Made by a program: the position numbers and the translations under genes. A DNA stretch of 64,000 nucleotides from Thermoplasmatales archaeon E-plasma. GTDB lineage: Archaea; Thermoplasmatota; Thermoplasmata; Thermoplasmatales; Thermoplasmataceae. This document shows positions 9,562 to 16,969 of the stretch, in pieces; the stretch's first letter is position 1, and each line of letters opens with the position of its first letter. The stretch lies in the NCBI GenBank assembly GCA_000496135.1, contig KI542675.1:62001-126000 (forward strand), written 5' to 3'. The notes beneath the pieces were generated by a model. It saw only the letters and a list, made by a program, of their open reading frames with translations, did no database searches and was not told where the DNA came from.

Positions 9562-10102
9562 GATAATACAGGGGATTATCCTCTTTATCCCTGCATTTAT
9601 ATCCAACCCGGGTGCAGTGATAACAGGTGGAAAAGGAAAGATGGATTTTGGAAAGAACTTCATTGATGGCAGGAGAATCTTTGGCGATGGAAAAACAATA
9701 AGCGGTTTTTTTGGTGGGTCTTTCATAGGTATATTATTTGGTTTGATCATTTTTGAGATAATATCCATGACAAAAGGGCTTTCAGTAAACTATGGCAGTA
9801 ACATCATAGAAGCTTTGGTACCCATTACCGCAATGAGCTTCGGTTCTCTTACGGGGGATCTCATAGGTTCTTTTATAAAGAGAAGGATCGGCATGAAAAG
9901 CGGTTCCAAGGGAAATCTGCTGGATCAATGGCCATTTGTACTTTCTGCCACTCTGTTCATATTCATATTCTCCCGGGGGTTCTTCTTCGCGGCCTACCCT
10001 TATTTAATTCCAATCATTGTTATTCTTGTATTAACGCCTCCTCTCCATAGATCAATAAATATACTGGCTTTTAAATTACACAGGAAGGATGTGCCTTGGT
10101 AG
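9542..10102 (+). CDS. carS: CDP-archaeol synthase
   Basis: Integral membrane CTP:2,3-di-O-geranylgeranylglyceryl phosphate cytidyltransferase of archaeal lipid synthesis. The 186-residue polytopic protein has the family hallmarks: an early [10 protein letters not shown] segment, [18 protein letters not shown] (about 37-54), [20 protein letters not shown], and [11 protein letters not shown] near residue 120. About five hydrophobic segments. The ATG lies within the end of the XRE-CBS gene, and the stop overlaps the pth2 TTG start, so the three genes form one tight operon. It is a later step of the lipid pathway whose early enzyme (HMG-CoA synthase) is encoded at 42.6-43.7 kb. Confidence 0.92.
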   Translation: MVNVLYEIIQGIILFIPAFISNPGAVITGGKGKMDFGKNFIDGRRIFGDGKTISGFFGGSFIGILFGLIIFEIISMTKGLSVNYGSNIIEALVPITAMSFGSLTGDLIGSFIKRRIGMKSGSKGNLLDQWPFVLSATLFIFIFSRGFFFAAYPYLIPIIVILVLTPPLHRSINILAFKLHRKDVPW

Positions 10103-10455
10103 ACGAATACAAGATGGTTGTAGCCATCAGAAAGGATCTGGATATTGGAAAAGGTAAAATGGCAGCACAGGTAGCTCATGCTGCAGTGAACCTCGCGCTC
10201 TATTCAGAAAAGAAGAACAAAAAGGCCTTCAGGAACTGGGAATCATTTGGTGCAAAGAAAGTTGTAGTAAGAGTTTCTGGTCTTGAAGAATTGTATAGAC
10301 TGAAACAGATGGCTGAAGACAAGGGTCTAGCAACATCACTAATATCTGATGCAGGCCTGACTCAAATTCCCCCTGGAACTGTCACATGCCTTGGCATAGG
10401 TCCTGCAGAATCATCTGTAATAGATGATATCACTGGAAATCTACCATTATGGTAA
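10096..10455 (+). CDS. pth2: peptidyl-tRNA hydrolase, archaeal/eukaryotic type (Pth2)
   Basis: Releases peptides from prematurely dropped peptidyl-tRNA. The 119-residue product has all Pth2 landmarks: [44 protein letters not shown], and the C-terminal [20 protein letters not shown]. Start is TTG, overlapping the carS stop, giving the expected short MVDEYKM N terminus. Last gene of the XRE-CBS/carS/pth2 operon. Confidence 0.95.
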   Translation: MVDEYKMVVAIRKDLDIGKGKMAAQVAHAAVNLALYSEKKNKKAFRNWESFGAKKVVVRVSGLEELYRLKQMAEDKGLATSLISDAGLTQIPPGTVTCLGIGPAESSVIDDITGNLPLW

Positions 10456-10575
10456 AGGGCTGTTTTCACATACTTTTCCGTATCATCGGGAAATTCAAAA
10501 TATCGCTTTTAAATATGAAAAAAGCTGTTTCCACAATAAATAAATTAATATCAGCGGTTTGTCTAAAGAAAATCA

Positions 10576-11046
10576 TTGGTACTGGGTAGAAAGAAAAAGG
10601 AAGAAAAGCCATCTCAAAATCTGCAGCAGCCTATAGCTTATGCAAAGGATTCAAAATCCGAGGATGTTAAGCCGCCAAAAGACAGGAAAGCAAGGAAAGT
10701 TAGCGGCAGACCTGAAATCCAGACAACATCCAAATCAAGGCAGGTGATTAGCCCGGCAGTAGAGCAACCAAAAGAAAAGAGATCTTTACTTCAACTTCTG
10801 GGGATAAAGAAGCCTGAACCACAGATAAAAGATGAAAAGATTACATGGGAAGAATTCGTAAAAATGTTTTTCGAAGGAAGAACTCACACCCTATATGGGC
10901 AAATCTTAAACATTTTTCTGGCAATATTTCTCATAGTCCTTTTCAGGGCATCAAGCAATCCGCTTCTTTTCATAGTACCTTTACTCATACTCATCGTCGC
11001 AGTTGGTTCTGCAGTTGATATAACTGCACATTTGTGGTATCATTAA
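10576..11046 (+). CDS. small membrane protein with charged cytoplasmic N terminus, unknown
   Basis: Not recognised. The first ~95 of 156 residues are hydrophilic and rich in Lys, Pro and Gln with no clear fold; two closely spaced hydrophobic segments follow (about 108-125 and 130-150) with a short C-terminal tail. A conserved-looking KITWEEFVKMFFEGRTHTL segment precedes the membrane part and may be an amphipathic helix. The start is TTG with no clear ribosome site; a TATA-like CTTTTAAATATG lies near 10505. It is the last ordinary gene before the mobile-element-rich stretch. Confidence 0.55.
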   Translation: MVLGRKKKEEKPSQNLQQPIAYAKDSKSEDVKPPKDRKARKVSGRPEIQTTSKSRQVISPAVEQPKEKRSLLQLLGIKKPEPQIKDEKITWEEFVKMFFEGRTHTLYGQILNIFLAIFLIVLFRASSNPLLFIVPLLILIVAVGSAVDITAHLWYH

Positions 11047-11089
11047 GATTTTATACCATCAAAATTGGGGCATTCATAAACTTATTATT

Positions 11090-11542
11090 TTCAAGCAAGC
11101 TTCATTGAAAAGAGTATGCCGTGAGCCATATTCCACGTTATTCCCAGGATCATGGATGAATTCATGATATCCATGTTCCTCATGATTCCCAGTGCCAGGG
11201 ATTCGAAACGCGTTGAGAACCTGGAATGTTTCGCTGACCATGGAACTGTGACCTGTAGTTTTCCAAGTCCAATGCAGTTCACCCGGGTATTCTGGCATGG
11301 ATATAGACCTGGTATATACCACTGTCAAGATCCCGCAATATCCCCTCTTTCACATGGTCAGAGATACAGTATTCCTTACTGCAGACAGGACACTGCCATC
11401 TGCAGTTCTCCTCATGTTCAGGATAGGCGTCAAGTCTGAGGTTGTCTGGAGAGAGTGTGATCCTTGAAACAAACCATGGTCTGGTGATTGAGTACAGATC
11501 TTCAACAAGTTTCCTGTCATCCATGGCAATGAAATGGAACAC
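11090..11542 (-). pseudogene. decayed ISL3-family transposase (N-terminal part)
   Basis: Read leftward from about 11542, the first frame (to ~11285) has an ISL3 zinc-finger-like N terminus (CRWQCPVCSKEYCI) and ends YQVYIHARIP. The similarity then continues in another frame from ~11283 (RVNCIGLGKLQVTVPWSAKH, SRFSTRFESLAL, LGITWNMAHGILFS), typical of the ISL3 transposase region before the DDE core. So there is one frameshift near 11284 and the rest of the transposase, including all catalytic acids, is missing. A dead fragment; no terminal inverted repeats could be assigned. Confidence 0.7.
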
Positions 11543-11601
11543 CCATTATTATTCTATCCCTAATATTGTAGGATGAACCATAAATCTTTATTCGGACCCT
11601 A

Positions 11602-11976
11602 GTTACCTTTACCGAATCAGGTCTCACCTCTGGAACCGATTGGTATGTGAACATAACAGAGAGCAACAGAATGGTTTACGATTCCGGTCCAATAACCAAT
11701 TCATCGTACTCTTTCGAACTGCCAAACGGAACGTACAGCTACACAATCGGCAGCATATCCGGTTACAATGTCTCACAGAGATCAGGTTCCATAAGCGTGA
11801 GTGGAAGGAACACTTCGCAATCAGTCACCTTCTCCAAGGTATCGACAACACCTCCTCCAAAGAAATCAACAACTCCAACAACGCCGAACACTGATCTCTA
11901 CATAATCATAAGTGCAGTTGCAGCGGTTGCCGTTATCGGTGCAGTTGTCGCGATAATGATGAGGAAGAGGAAATAA
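11602..11976 (+). pseudogene. C-terminal remnant of a cell-surface protein (thermopsin-like repeat type)
   Basis: An open frame reads VTFTESGLTSGTDWYVNITE from about 11602, then NGTYSYTIGSISGYNVSQRS, a Pro/Thr linker (TTPPPKKSTTPTTP), one hydrophobic C-terminal segment and a basic RKRK end. The TFTESGL.SGT.WYVN repeat is typical of large thermopsin-related and other surface proteins of Thermoplasmata, which end in the same kind of C-terminal anchor. There is no signal peptide or plausible start upstream: the frame meets a stop at 11581, and the only internal start is GTG 11647. It therefore looks like the tail of a gene cut off beside the ISL3 fragment. Confidence 0.6.
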
Positions 11977-12283
11977 CCTCCCTTATAATCTTCTTATTTT
12001 CTTAGAGTGACTCTAATGGTACTTCGCAAACAAATGCTGTTACAGTATTTAATATGAAAATGCCGTAAAAGCTTACTTTTGATGTACTATTCCGTTTTCC
12101 TGTGCGTGCCAATATACGCTATATCCCATGTGAAAAAAACGGCTCATTGTTTCGAAATAAAACAATGGAAAACCATAAAAACTTCCAAAGGTGGATGTTA
12201 ACATGGTTAACGAAAATCATAATCTCTTTCATTGCACTTCGATGACGAAGACATTGAATGAACACACGGGAACATTCTGAGAG
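11977..12283. other. intergenic stretch, no supported gene
   Basis: About 300 bases between the surface-protein remnant and a leftward membrane-protein gene. It holds only a 25-codon frame at 12204-12281 preceded by AGGTGGAT, inside a GTTAACATGGTTAAC inverted repeat. That is too short to support as a gene, and I see no RNA gene. Confidence 0.5.
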
Positions 12284-12763
12284 CTAGTAAGCATTTCCTT
12301 TTCCGGCTGTCTGTGGAGCTGGTTGATAAACATAGATGAGTAACAGGACAGCAAACAACATGGAAAGAATGAAGCCAGTTGACATTAGATACGAGTTTAT
12401 GTTGTTTTCACCGTCGAAAAGGAAGAATAACCCGTCTATGCCGGCAAGCAGAACGGATAGAAATAGGCCTATGGAACTGAGTAAAATCCTCAAACTACCA
12501 GTACGAATGGAAAGAAACAAGATGCCCAGAGATATGAGTCCTATAAGTATTCCAAGGAACATATGTGCCATTACTATGGGGAGAGACATAACTGGTATGG
12601 ATATGAAAAGATTTATATACATTCCAAGAAGGAACTGTATAAAAAGGAAAACAAAGAGAATTAAGAGCATGGCTTGCAATCCATTGCTCATCATTTTTCT
12701 CGGGAACATAATGAAGACAATTTCTAACAACATATTAATTTTCTGCTTTTGAGACATTGTCAA
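12284..12763 (-). CDS. four-helix integral membrane protein, unknown
   Basis: Not recognised. The 159-residue product is almost entirely hydrophobic after a short N terminus, with about four membrane segments (roughly 25-50, 55-80, 85-110, 125-148) and a C-terminal tail ending GKGNAY. The third and fourth segments are joined by a short acidic loop (DGENNINSY). It resembles small DoxX- or cytochrome-like four-helix proteins in shape only; no haem ligand pattern is convincing. It stands alone within the accessory stretch. Confidence 0.6.
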   Translation of the reverse strand: MTMSQKQKINMLLEIVFIMFPRKMMSNGLQAMLLILFVFLFIQFLLGMYINLFISIPVMSLPIVMAHMFLGILIGLISLGILFLSIRTGSLRILLSSIGLFLSVLLAGIDGLFFLFDGENNINSYLMSTGFILSMLFAVLLLIYVYQPAPQTAGKGNAY

Positions 12764-13102
12764 AAAATAGTTTATTTTTTATGATTCATGACGCCAAACC
12801 GAAAACATGAAATATCATGGAACATTCCATTATATGCGACTACGGAAAGCGCCATACACTGAGTTCAGGAGAGTTTTCAACATCACTCAATCCTCCTCAC
12901 AATAATCTCTCATTTATCCTCAAAAAATTCAATATAATGGGCTCCTGTTCCATTCTACTTATCCTGGTTTCATTTGAAAGTGTAATTCTGAACTATAGGT
13001 TTCCTGGGTTCCAGTTTTGTGATAGTTTCTGGTTAAAGTTCATGTAAAGAATATGTGTTGCAATCAAGGTTATTATAGTGAACTTACATTCGTAGGACAT
13101 GA
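12764..13102. other. intergenic stretch with a TATA box for the transglutaminase-like gene
   Basis: No supported gene. A 76-codon frame at 12817-13047 shows no domain and atypical composition. The useful signal is TTATTATA at 13070-13077, about 26 bases before GTG 13103, which fits leaderless transcription of the next gene. Confidence 0.45.
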
Positions 13103-13870
13103 GTGTGTTTGTCCCTTAACTTTTCGGAAAGTCCAGATCCATCAGTTCCAGAGTTCAATTTCTGTGCATACAATTCCGAATATCTCAAACAGCTGTCAGA
13201 TAGGTCGGGAAATGATCTGAAATTTATTGATATGAGTAACGACTTCGAAAAATCAAAATATCTCTGTGCATGGGCGCATTCACAATGGCAGCACAATGGA
13301 TACAACACCCCTTTCAGGGAAGATCCTGTATCAATTCTTTCTGAAGCAAAGGAAGGTAAGAGATTCAGGTGTGTTGAGTACAGCATCATTCTTCATGCTA
13401 TTCTGTGCACTGTTGGGATAAAGGGAAGAGTTCTCTATCTCCGTACTGAAGATGTGGAGAGCAGAAAGATAGGCGCAGGTCATGTAGTTGTCGAAGCATT
13501 TACAGAAATGCAAAAAAAATGGATTATGTTCGATCCACAGAACAATGCATATGCTGAAGCTGAGGGAATGCCACTGAATGCTCTTGAATTGGGAATGGCG
13601 CTGGAAAATGCACCGGAATCTGTTAGTTTTCCAGGCAAAGGAAGATATTTCAGGAATAAATATATACAATTCATTCGGCCGTACCTGTATTATTTTCATA
13701 CCGATATTAAGATGGCCTATCCCCAAAACTACCCCAGAACTCAGGTGGCACTGATGCCCATCGGTTCTAAAGTACCGGAAAAATTCCAGGGAATCCCTCT
13801 TGATGAGGTACTTATCCCGACTAATTCATATTCCTCATTCTATCCAGGGCAGGATAAATTCCACCTGTAG
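13103..13870 (+). CDS. transglutaminase-like cysteine protease superfamily protein
   Basis: The 255-residue soluble protein has the transglutaminase-core catalytic triad in order: Cys in RFRCVEYSIILHAIL (about residue 92), His in GAGHVVVEAF (about 130) and Asp in WIMFDPQNNAY (about 148). Such domains act as peptidases, amidases or deglycosylases in prokaryotes; the substrate is unknown. It lacks a signal peptide, so it is probably cytoplasmic. Start GTG 13103 is supported by a TATA box 26 bases upstream; the nearby ATG 13099 is in another frame and closes quickly. An orphan gene between two mobile-element remnants. Confidence 0.75.
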   Translation: MCLSLNFSESPDPSVPEFNFCAYNSEYLKQLSDRSGNDLKFIDMSNDFEKSKYLCAWAHSQWQHNGYNTPFREDPVSILSEAKEGKRFRCVEYSIILHAILCTVGIKGRVLYLRTEDVESRKIGAGHVVVEAFTEMQKKWIMFDPQNNAYAEAEGMPLNALELGMALENAPESVSFPGKGRYFRNKYIQFIRPYLYYFHTDIKMAYPQNYPRTQVALMPIGSKVPEKFQGIPLDEVLIPTNSYSSFYPGQDKFHL

Positions 13871-14010
13871 GTGGAATATTGAAAAATAACATTAATCTTC
13901 AAGTACATTGCATGGCAATTCAAATAACCCATAAGTGACGAAAATCCAAAAGGCTGAAGAATGATTGATCAGTAGGGATCTTATTAAAGTTTTAAGGGAG
14001 GACTAAATAT

Positions 14011-14235
14011 TTAAGCGGCAAAGTGAAAGGAACTAAAATTCCAACGGGATACTCCCTTTCGTTTGGCCTCTCTGAACATGTATTGTAGTCCTTCTTTCTT
14101 GGCCATATTGTTCCTGTAGAATTCCTTCCTGAATGCTTCCCTGAATTCCACAGTGTATCTCATGAATACCCGACCTTTTTCCTCAAAATTACTGTTATTC
14201 GAGCTGTTCTTCCTAAATTTTCTCAACGCTCTCAT
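14011..14235 (-). CDS. small basic protein, unknown
   Basis: Not recognised. 74 residues (or 50 from the internal ATG: MRYTVEFREAFRKEF...), strongly basic and aromatic, with probable helices in the centre. It lies 42 bases downstream of the P-loop ATPase gene on the same strand, with a TTATAA just upstream, so it could be the last gene of that cassette. The composition would suit a nucleic-acid-binding protein, but there is no direct evidence. Confidence 0.35.
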   Translation of the reverse strand: MRALRKFRKNSSNNSNFEEKGRVFMRYTVEFREAFRKEFYRNNMAKKEGLQYMFREAKRKGVSRWNFSSFHFAA

Positions 14236-14277
14236 ACGATCTTATAATCTGTTCTAATTTCTTAAGGGTTTTTGACT

Positions 14278-15804
14278 TCACTCCCATGTTTCCTCACTCT
14301 CCTTTGGGGCAGAAATGCGGTAGCACCACGAAGCTTCGCTGGAGATTTTCTTGGTTTTTGCCCTGCCTTCATTTTCCACCCTCACGCCATCGTCGGAACT
14401 TTTGACATTATTCAGAAAATCAGTTGCATTCCTGTAAGGAAGCCGGAGGCTCTGCCTTGCAATCAGCGTTTTGAAAGCCGGGCCGGTGAACCAGGTATAA
14501 TCTCTGCTCCCTATCCACTCAACCAGAAATTCACCATCAATGGGGCTGCGGTATTTCACCGACTTTATGTTTTGGTCTGTCTGTGAATTGTAATATTCCT
14601 CCGAATTCCTCTGTATCCGCTCCCATTCCCCCAAGAACGCGTGCGCCACTTCCAGAGCGTTGCTATCCTCATCAGTGTCAGCATCTTCCTCAAACTGGGG
14701 CCACTCTGGAATACCGAACCACTGGGATAACATGTTGAGTTTGCGGGTGACATAATTGATCCAGTCAGCAGGCGTCTGGAACTGCTCCGCAGCCCTCGCA
14801 ATGTCTCTGATATTCTGGCCCTCGAACATTACTCGGAACAGCTCTATCATGAATCCTTCAGGTAGACCATCAATGAGTGTGTTCCACTCTGGGAGGTTTT
14901 TTCGCCGCCTATTCTGCTCGGTGAATCTCAGAATGATTATTCTCATTGAAGCGGCCAGATCATCATCAACTCTGATCGAACTGTTGACTGTTCCAATGAA
15001 TGAGCGCCTGCCCCGGTATTCTTGAACTTTCTGGTCTGATTTGCCCCGGTCGCCAAAATGTCCAATTTGAACGTATGCTTTTAAATCATCCCTATGTTGT
15101 TGGAGCCAATCACTGGGTAAATCGTCAAACAACGCAGGAATGCTCGTCTCTCCAAGGTGCTTTATTAAGGTGAATGTCGTTCGGACTTTCTGGTATGGGT
15201 AATAATATGCATCTTTCGCCATAGCATACCCTTTGCCAATGAAGAAATCTCCCAGTGGTGTCTTGCCTCCTTGAGTCTTCCCCGCCATCATAATCTGTGG
15301 TGTCTGCACTCTGCGGTTCACATCAGCGTTTCTTTTTAGTTCATCGTGCAATGGTGCCATCAGCGCCCACCCAAGCACCGTTCTATATGCAAGCGGGTGA
15401 GTAGCCCTCTCGTGGAACCATCTCAGCTTTATGACAATATCGCCAACGTCACCAACATGAGGATAGTCAACGTGAATGATTCCGTCATTGTCAACATAAA
15501 TCGGACTCAACCGGTAATTCACTGCCTTTCCGTCGGCAACGGCCTGATCAGCCCAGGCGTTCACTATCTCTTTTAATTTCTGCAACAAAGGGTTCGTGAG
15601 CGACAATTCGTGCCTTAAAAGTTGATAAAAATCAGAGAGAGGCAGAGGGTTATACCTAACACCATTCAACGTAAGTCCACTGCCTATCGTCTCTCCGTCG
15701 ATAAGATAAATAGGCCCAATTGAACCGCTGAACCTCGCCCCATCGACTCTTTTGCCTCCAATTTTCCCTTCGCTATCAACATAGTTATGAATCCACTGAA
15801 CCAA
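14278..15804 (-). CDS. P-loop ATPase/helicase-like protein of a plasmid- or virus-type element
   Basis: The 508-residue product has a Walker A motif GKTQGGKT (about 175-182), a Walker B-like ALFDDLP (Asp 227/228), a polar sensor in RRSFIGTVNSSIRV (Asn about 274) and a candidate arginine finger in AASMRIIILRF (Arg about 288). This layout resembles superfamily 3/DUF927-like replicative helicases of mobile elements (inference). No primase motif is obvious in the N-terminal ~165 residues. The TTG start is uncertain: the same frame runs 20 codons further upstream to a TAA that ends the preceding small gene. Base composition is visibly richer in G and C than neighbouring housekeeping genes, supporting foreign origin. 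Confidence 0.7.
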   Translation of the reverse strand: MVQWIHNYVDSEGKIGGKRVDGARFSGSIGPIYLIDGETIGSGLTLNGVRYNPLPLSDFYQLLRHELSLTNPLLQKLKEIVNAWADQAVADGKAVNYRLSPIYVDNDGIIHVDYPHVGDVGDIVIKLRWFHERATHPLAYRTVLGWALMAPLHDELKRNADVNRRVQTPQIMMAGKTQGGKTPLGDFFIGKGYAMAKDAYYYPYQKVRTTFTLIKHLGETSIPALFDDLPSDWLQQHRDDLKAYVQIGHFGDRGKSDQKVQEYRGRRSFIGTVNSSIRVDDDLAASMRIIILRFTEQNRRRKNLPEWNTLIDGLPEGFMIELFRVMFEGQNIRDIARAAEQFQTPADWINYVTRKLNMLSQWFGIPEWPQFEEDADTDEDSNALEVAHAFLGEWERIQRNSEEYYNSQTDQNIKSVKYRSPIDGEFLVEWIGSRDYTWFTGPAFKTLIARQSLRLPYRNATDFLNNVKSSDDGVRVENEGRAKTKKISSEASWCYRISAPKESEETWE

Positions 15805-15864
15805 CCCTTCTTGTCCATTCCGTATGTATCCCTTAAGGCCATCCGTGGCGGAGATCGTGATATT

Positions 15865-16059
15865 TTATTCAGGTAGCGGGGAGCTACGGGCAACTCTAAT
15901 AAGTTCGTCTTCGGCTACGTTGCTGTTCTCCAGCGCTGATCGGATACGGGCAGGGATTACGCCTTCCTGAATGAGCGTGAAATCGTCGCTGGACAGTGGG
16001 ATTTCTGTGGTTCCGTTGGAGAGCATGAATTGGCTCTCTCGAATCGTTAGGGTGATCAT
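15865..16059 (-). CDS. 64-residue protein, or N-terminal part of the P-loop ATPase
   Basis: Starts at ATG 16059, which overlaps the stop of the Cys-rich gene upstream (ATGA), and ends in TAA at 15865. It reads MITLTIRESQFML..., a short beta-strand-like start, then an acidic helical part ending VARSSPLPE. It is in the same frame as the P-loop ATPase gene and the code between them (NITISATDGLKGYIRNGQEG) looks protein-like. So it may be a separate small protein or the first 64 residues of a ~593-residue ATPase broken by one stop codon. Confidence 0.55.
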   Translation of the reverse strand: MITLTIRESQFMLSNGTTEIPLSSDDFTLIQEGVIPARIRSALENSNVAEDELIRVARSSPLPE

Positions 16060-16232
16060 TCGTCCCACCACCCACATACATCAGAGTCACGGCAAAGGGC
16101 CAGAGGAAGATTTAGTTCACAACGAGTTCCCAAGAAGTGAATACAGCTGAAACACTGATCAAATGAAACGTCCGCAAGTTTTAAGAACGTGCCCAAAATT
16201 GAATTCTTAGAGGTGGGGACCTCTCTTTTCAT
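16056..16232 (-). CDS. 58-residue Cys-rich mini-protein (possible zinc finger)
   Basis: Starts at ATG 16232, 8 bases after a strong AGGAGA ribosome site, and ends TGA at 16056, overlapping the next ATG by four bases. The protein holds CFSCIHFLGTRC (Cys 27, 30, 38), Cys 47 in LALCRDSD and Cys 53 in CGWWDE at the end. Such spacing would suit a small zinc-binding module, common in archaeal virus and plasmid proteins (inference). The gene is too short for routine gene calling; support comes from the ribosome site and the ATGA overlap. Confidence 0.5.
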   Translation of the reverse strand: MKREVPTSKNSILGTFLKLADVSFDQCFSCIHFLGTRCELNLPLALCRDSDVCGWWDE

Positions 16233-16243
16233 TTTTCTATCTC

Positions 16244-16324
16244 CTACGTATTTTCGAGCTCCTCATGGTGCATGTCCCTACCCTTTAGCTCTCTCCAAAG
16301 GTCAAAGACTTTAGCCCACGACAT
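16244..16324 (-). CDS. putative 26-residue ORF in the replicon cassette
   Basis: Begins at ATG 16324 within the end of the RHH gene (14-base overlap) with a GGGGG run 8 bases upstream, and ends in TAG at 16244, part of the next gene's ribosome site. The product MSWAKVFDLW RELKGRDMHH EELENT is amphipathic and acidic at the end. It may be a tiny protein or only a translational link between its neighbours. Confidence 0.3.
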   Translation of the reverse strand: MSWAKVFDLWRELKGRDMHHEELENT

Positions 16325-16469
16325 CGCCGCAACCCCCTTTCTTAACTTCAAATGTAGCTACGGCCAGGCGCACGAACGCAGATTTACTCAAATGCAGGGC
16401 CGCATCTTTCCGACTGAGCAACTGCAAAAATTCGGTATCAGATCGAATTTGTAATGACTTCGTATTCAT
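16311..16469 (-). CDS. ribbon-helix-helix-like DNA-binding protein
   Basis: A 52-residue protein from ATG 16469: residues 3-9 (TKSLQIR) form a likely beta strand, then two helices with a LHLSKSAFVRLAV turn, the usual CopG/RHH layout in which an S-x-S-x-F-V-R turn precedes helix B. Such proteins are typical copy-number or transcription regulators of archaeal plasmids and viruses. It is the first gene of the leftward cassette that continues with the 26-, 58- and 64-residue frames and the P-loop ATPase. Confidence 0.5.
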   Translation of the reverse strand: MNTKSLQIRSDTEFLQLLSRKDAALHLSKSAFVRLAVATFEVKKGGCGDVVG

Positions 16470-16537
16470 AATGTAGTGTTCACAATTTTGGTTTATTAGT
16501 ATTTGTCTACATATATATTATTACATAGATAACATAA

Positions 16538-16759
16538 CCATTACCCTCTGAACTCCCGGATAAGATCAAACAGTTTACAAGTCAAAAGTTGCTTACAAAG
16601 GCACAGGCCACGGAAATCTTACCTTTACAAACCGGTTTGCATTTCCACCCCTGGCTGACCACCGATGATGTTCGCATGAAATGCGTCGAGGATATGGTCA
16701 GGGGGACTGACTTCCATAAAAATCAAAGAATATTAACCGCAGATTCAGTAGGGCATTGA
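16538..16759 (+). other. open frame without a start between the cassette and tRNA-Phe (possible gene fragment)
   Basis: 73 uninterrupted codons (16538 to TGA 16757) reading LPDKIKQFTSQKLLTKAQ, then LHFHPWLTTDDVRMKCVEDM, with protein-like composition but no early start codon. It could be the C-terminal remnant of a gene disrupted by the integration next to tRNA-Phe. I do not recognise a family. The bases on its left (16470-16537) are very A/T-rich and probably hold the leftward cassette's promoter. Confidence 0.3.
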
Positions 16760-16772
16760 ACTTTTGGGGGTA

Positions 16773-16845
16773 TGCCGTGAGCCGGGATTGAACCAGCGAC
16801 CTCCAGATCTTCAGTCTGGCGCTCTCCCAACTGAGCTATCACGGC
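16773..16845 (-). tRNA. tRNA-Phe (GAA)
   Basis: Folds as a complete cloverleaf: acceptor GCCGTGA/TCACGGC with discriminator A, D-arm with AGCTCAGTTGGGAGAGC, anticodon stem CCAGA/TCTGG with loop CTGAAGA (anticodon GAA), and T-arm with GGTTCAATCC. No CCA is encoded and no intron is present. A TATA-like ATAAAATATAG lies just upstream on the same strand. The 3' end borders the presumed integrated element. Confidence 0.95.
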
Positions 16846-16969
16846 CTAAAGCCCTATATTTTATCTTTATTAATAACTTTGCAGAGCTTTCAAAGAGGAT
16901 TTTTATCTGCATATTAACCTTTGCAGAACTGTAAAGAATAACAGAGAAAAGATTATTATACAATGGAAA

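Noticed and set aside
12204-12281. 25-codon ORF with an upstream AGGTGGAT
   Set aside because: Too short, with no conserved feature or coupled neighbour; kept only as a note in the intergenic entry.
12817-13047. 76-codon open frame
   Set aside because: No domain, no ribosome site, atypical composition, and the promoter of the next gene lies just beyond it.
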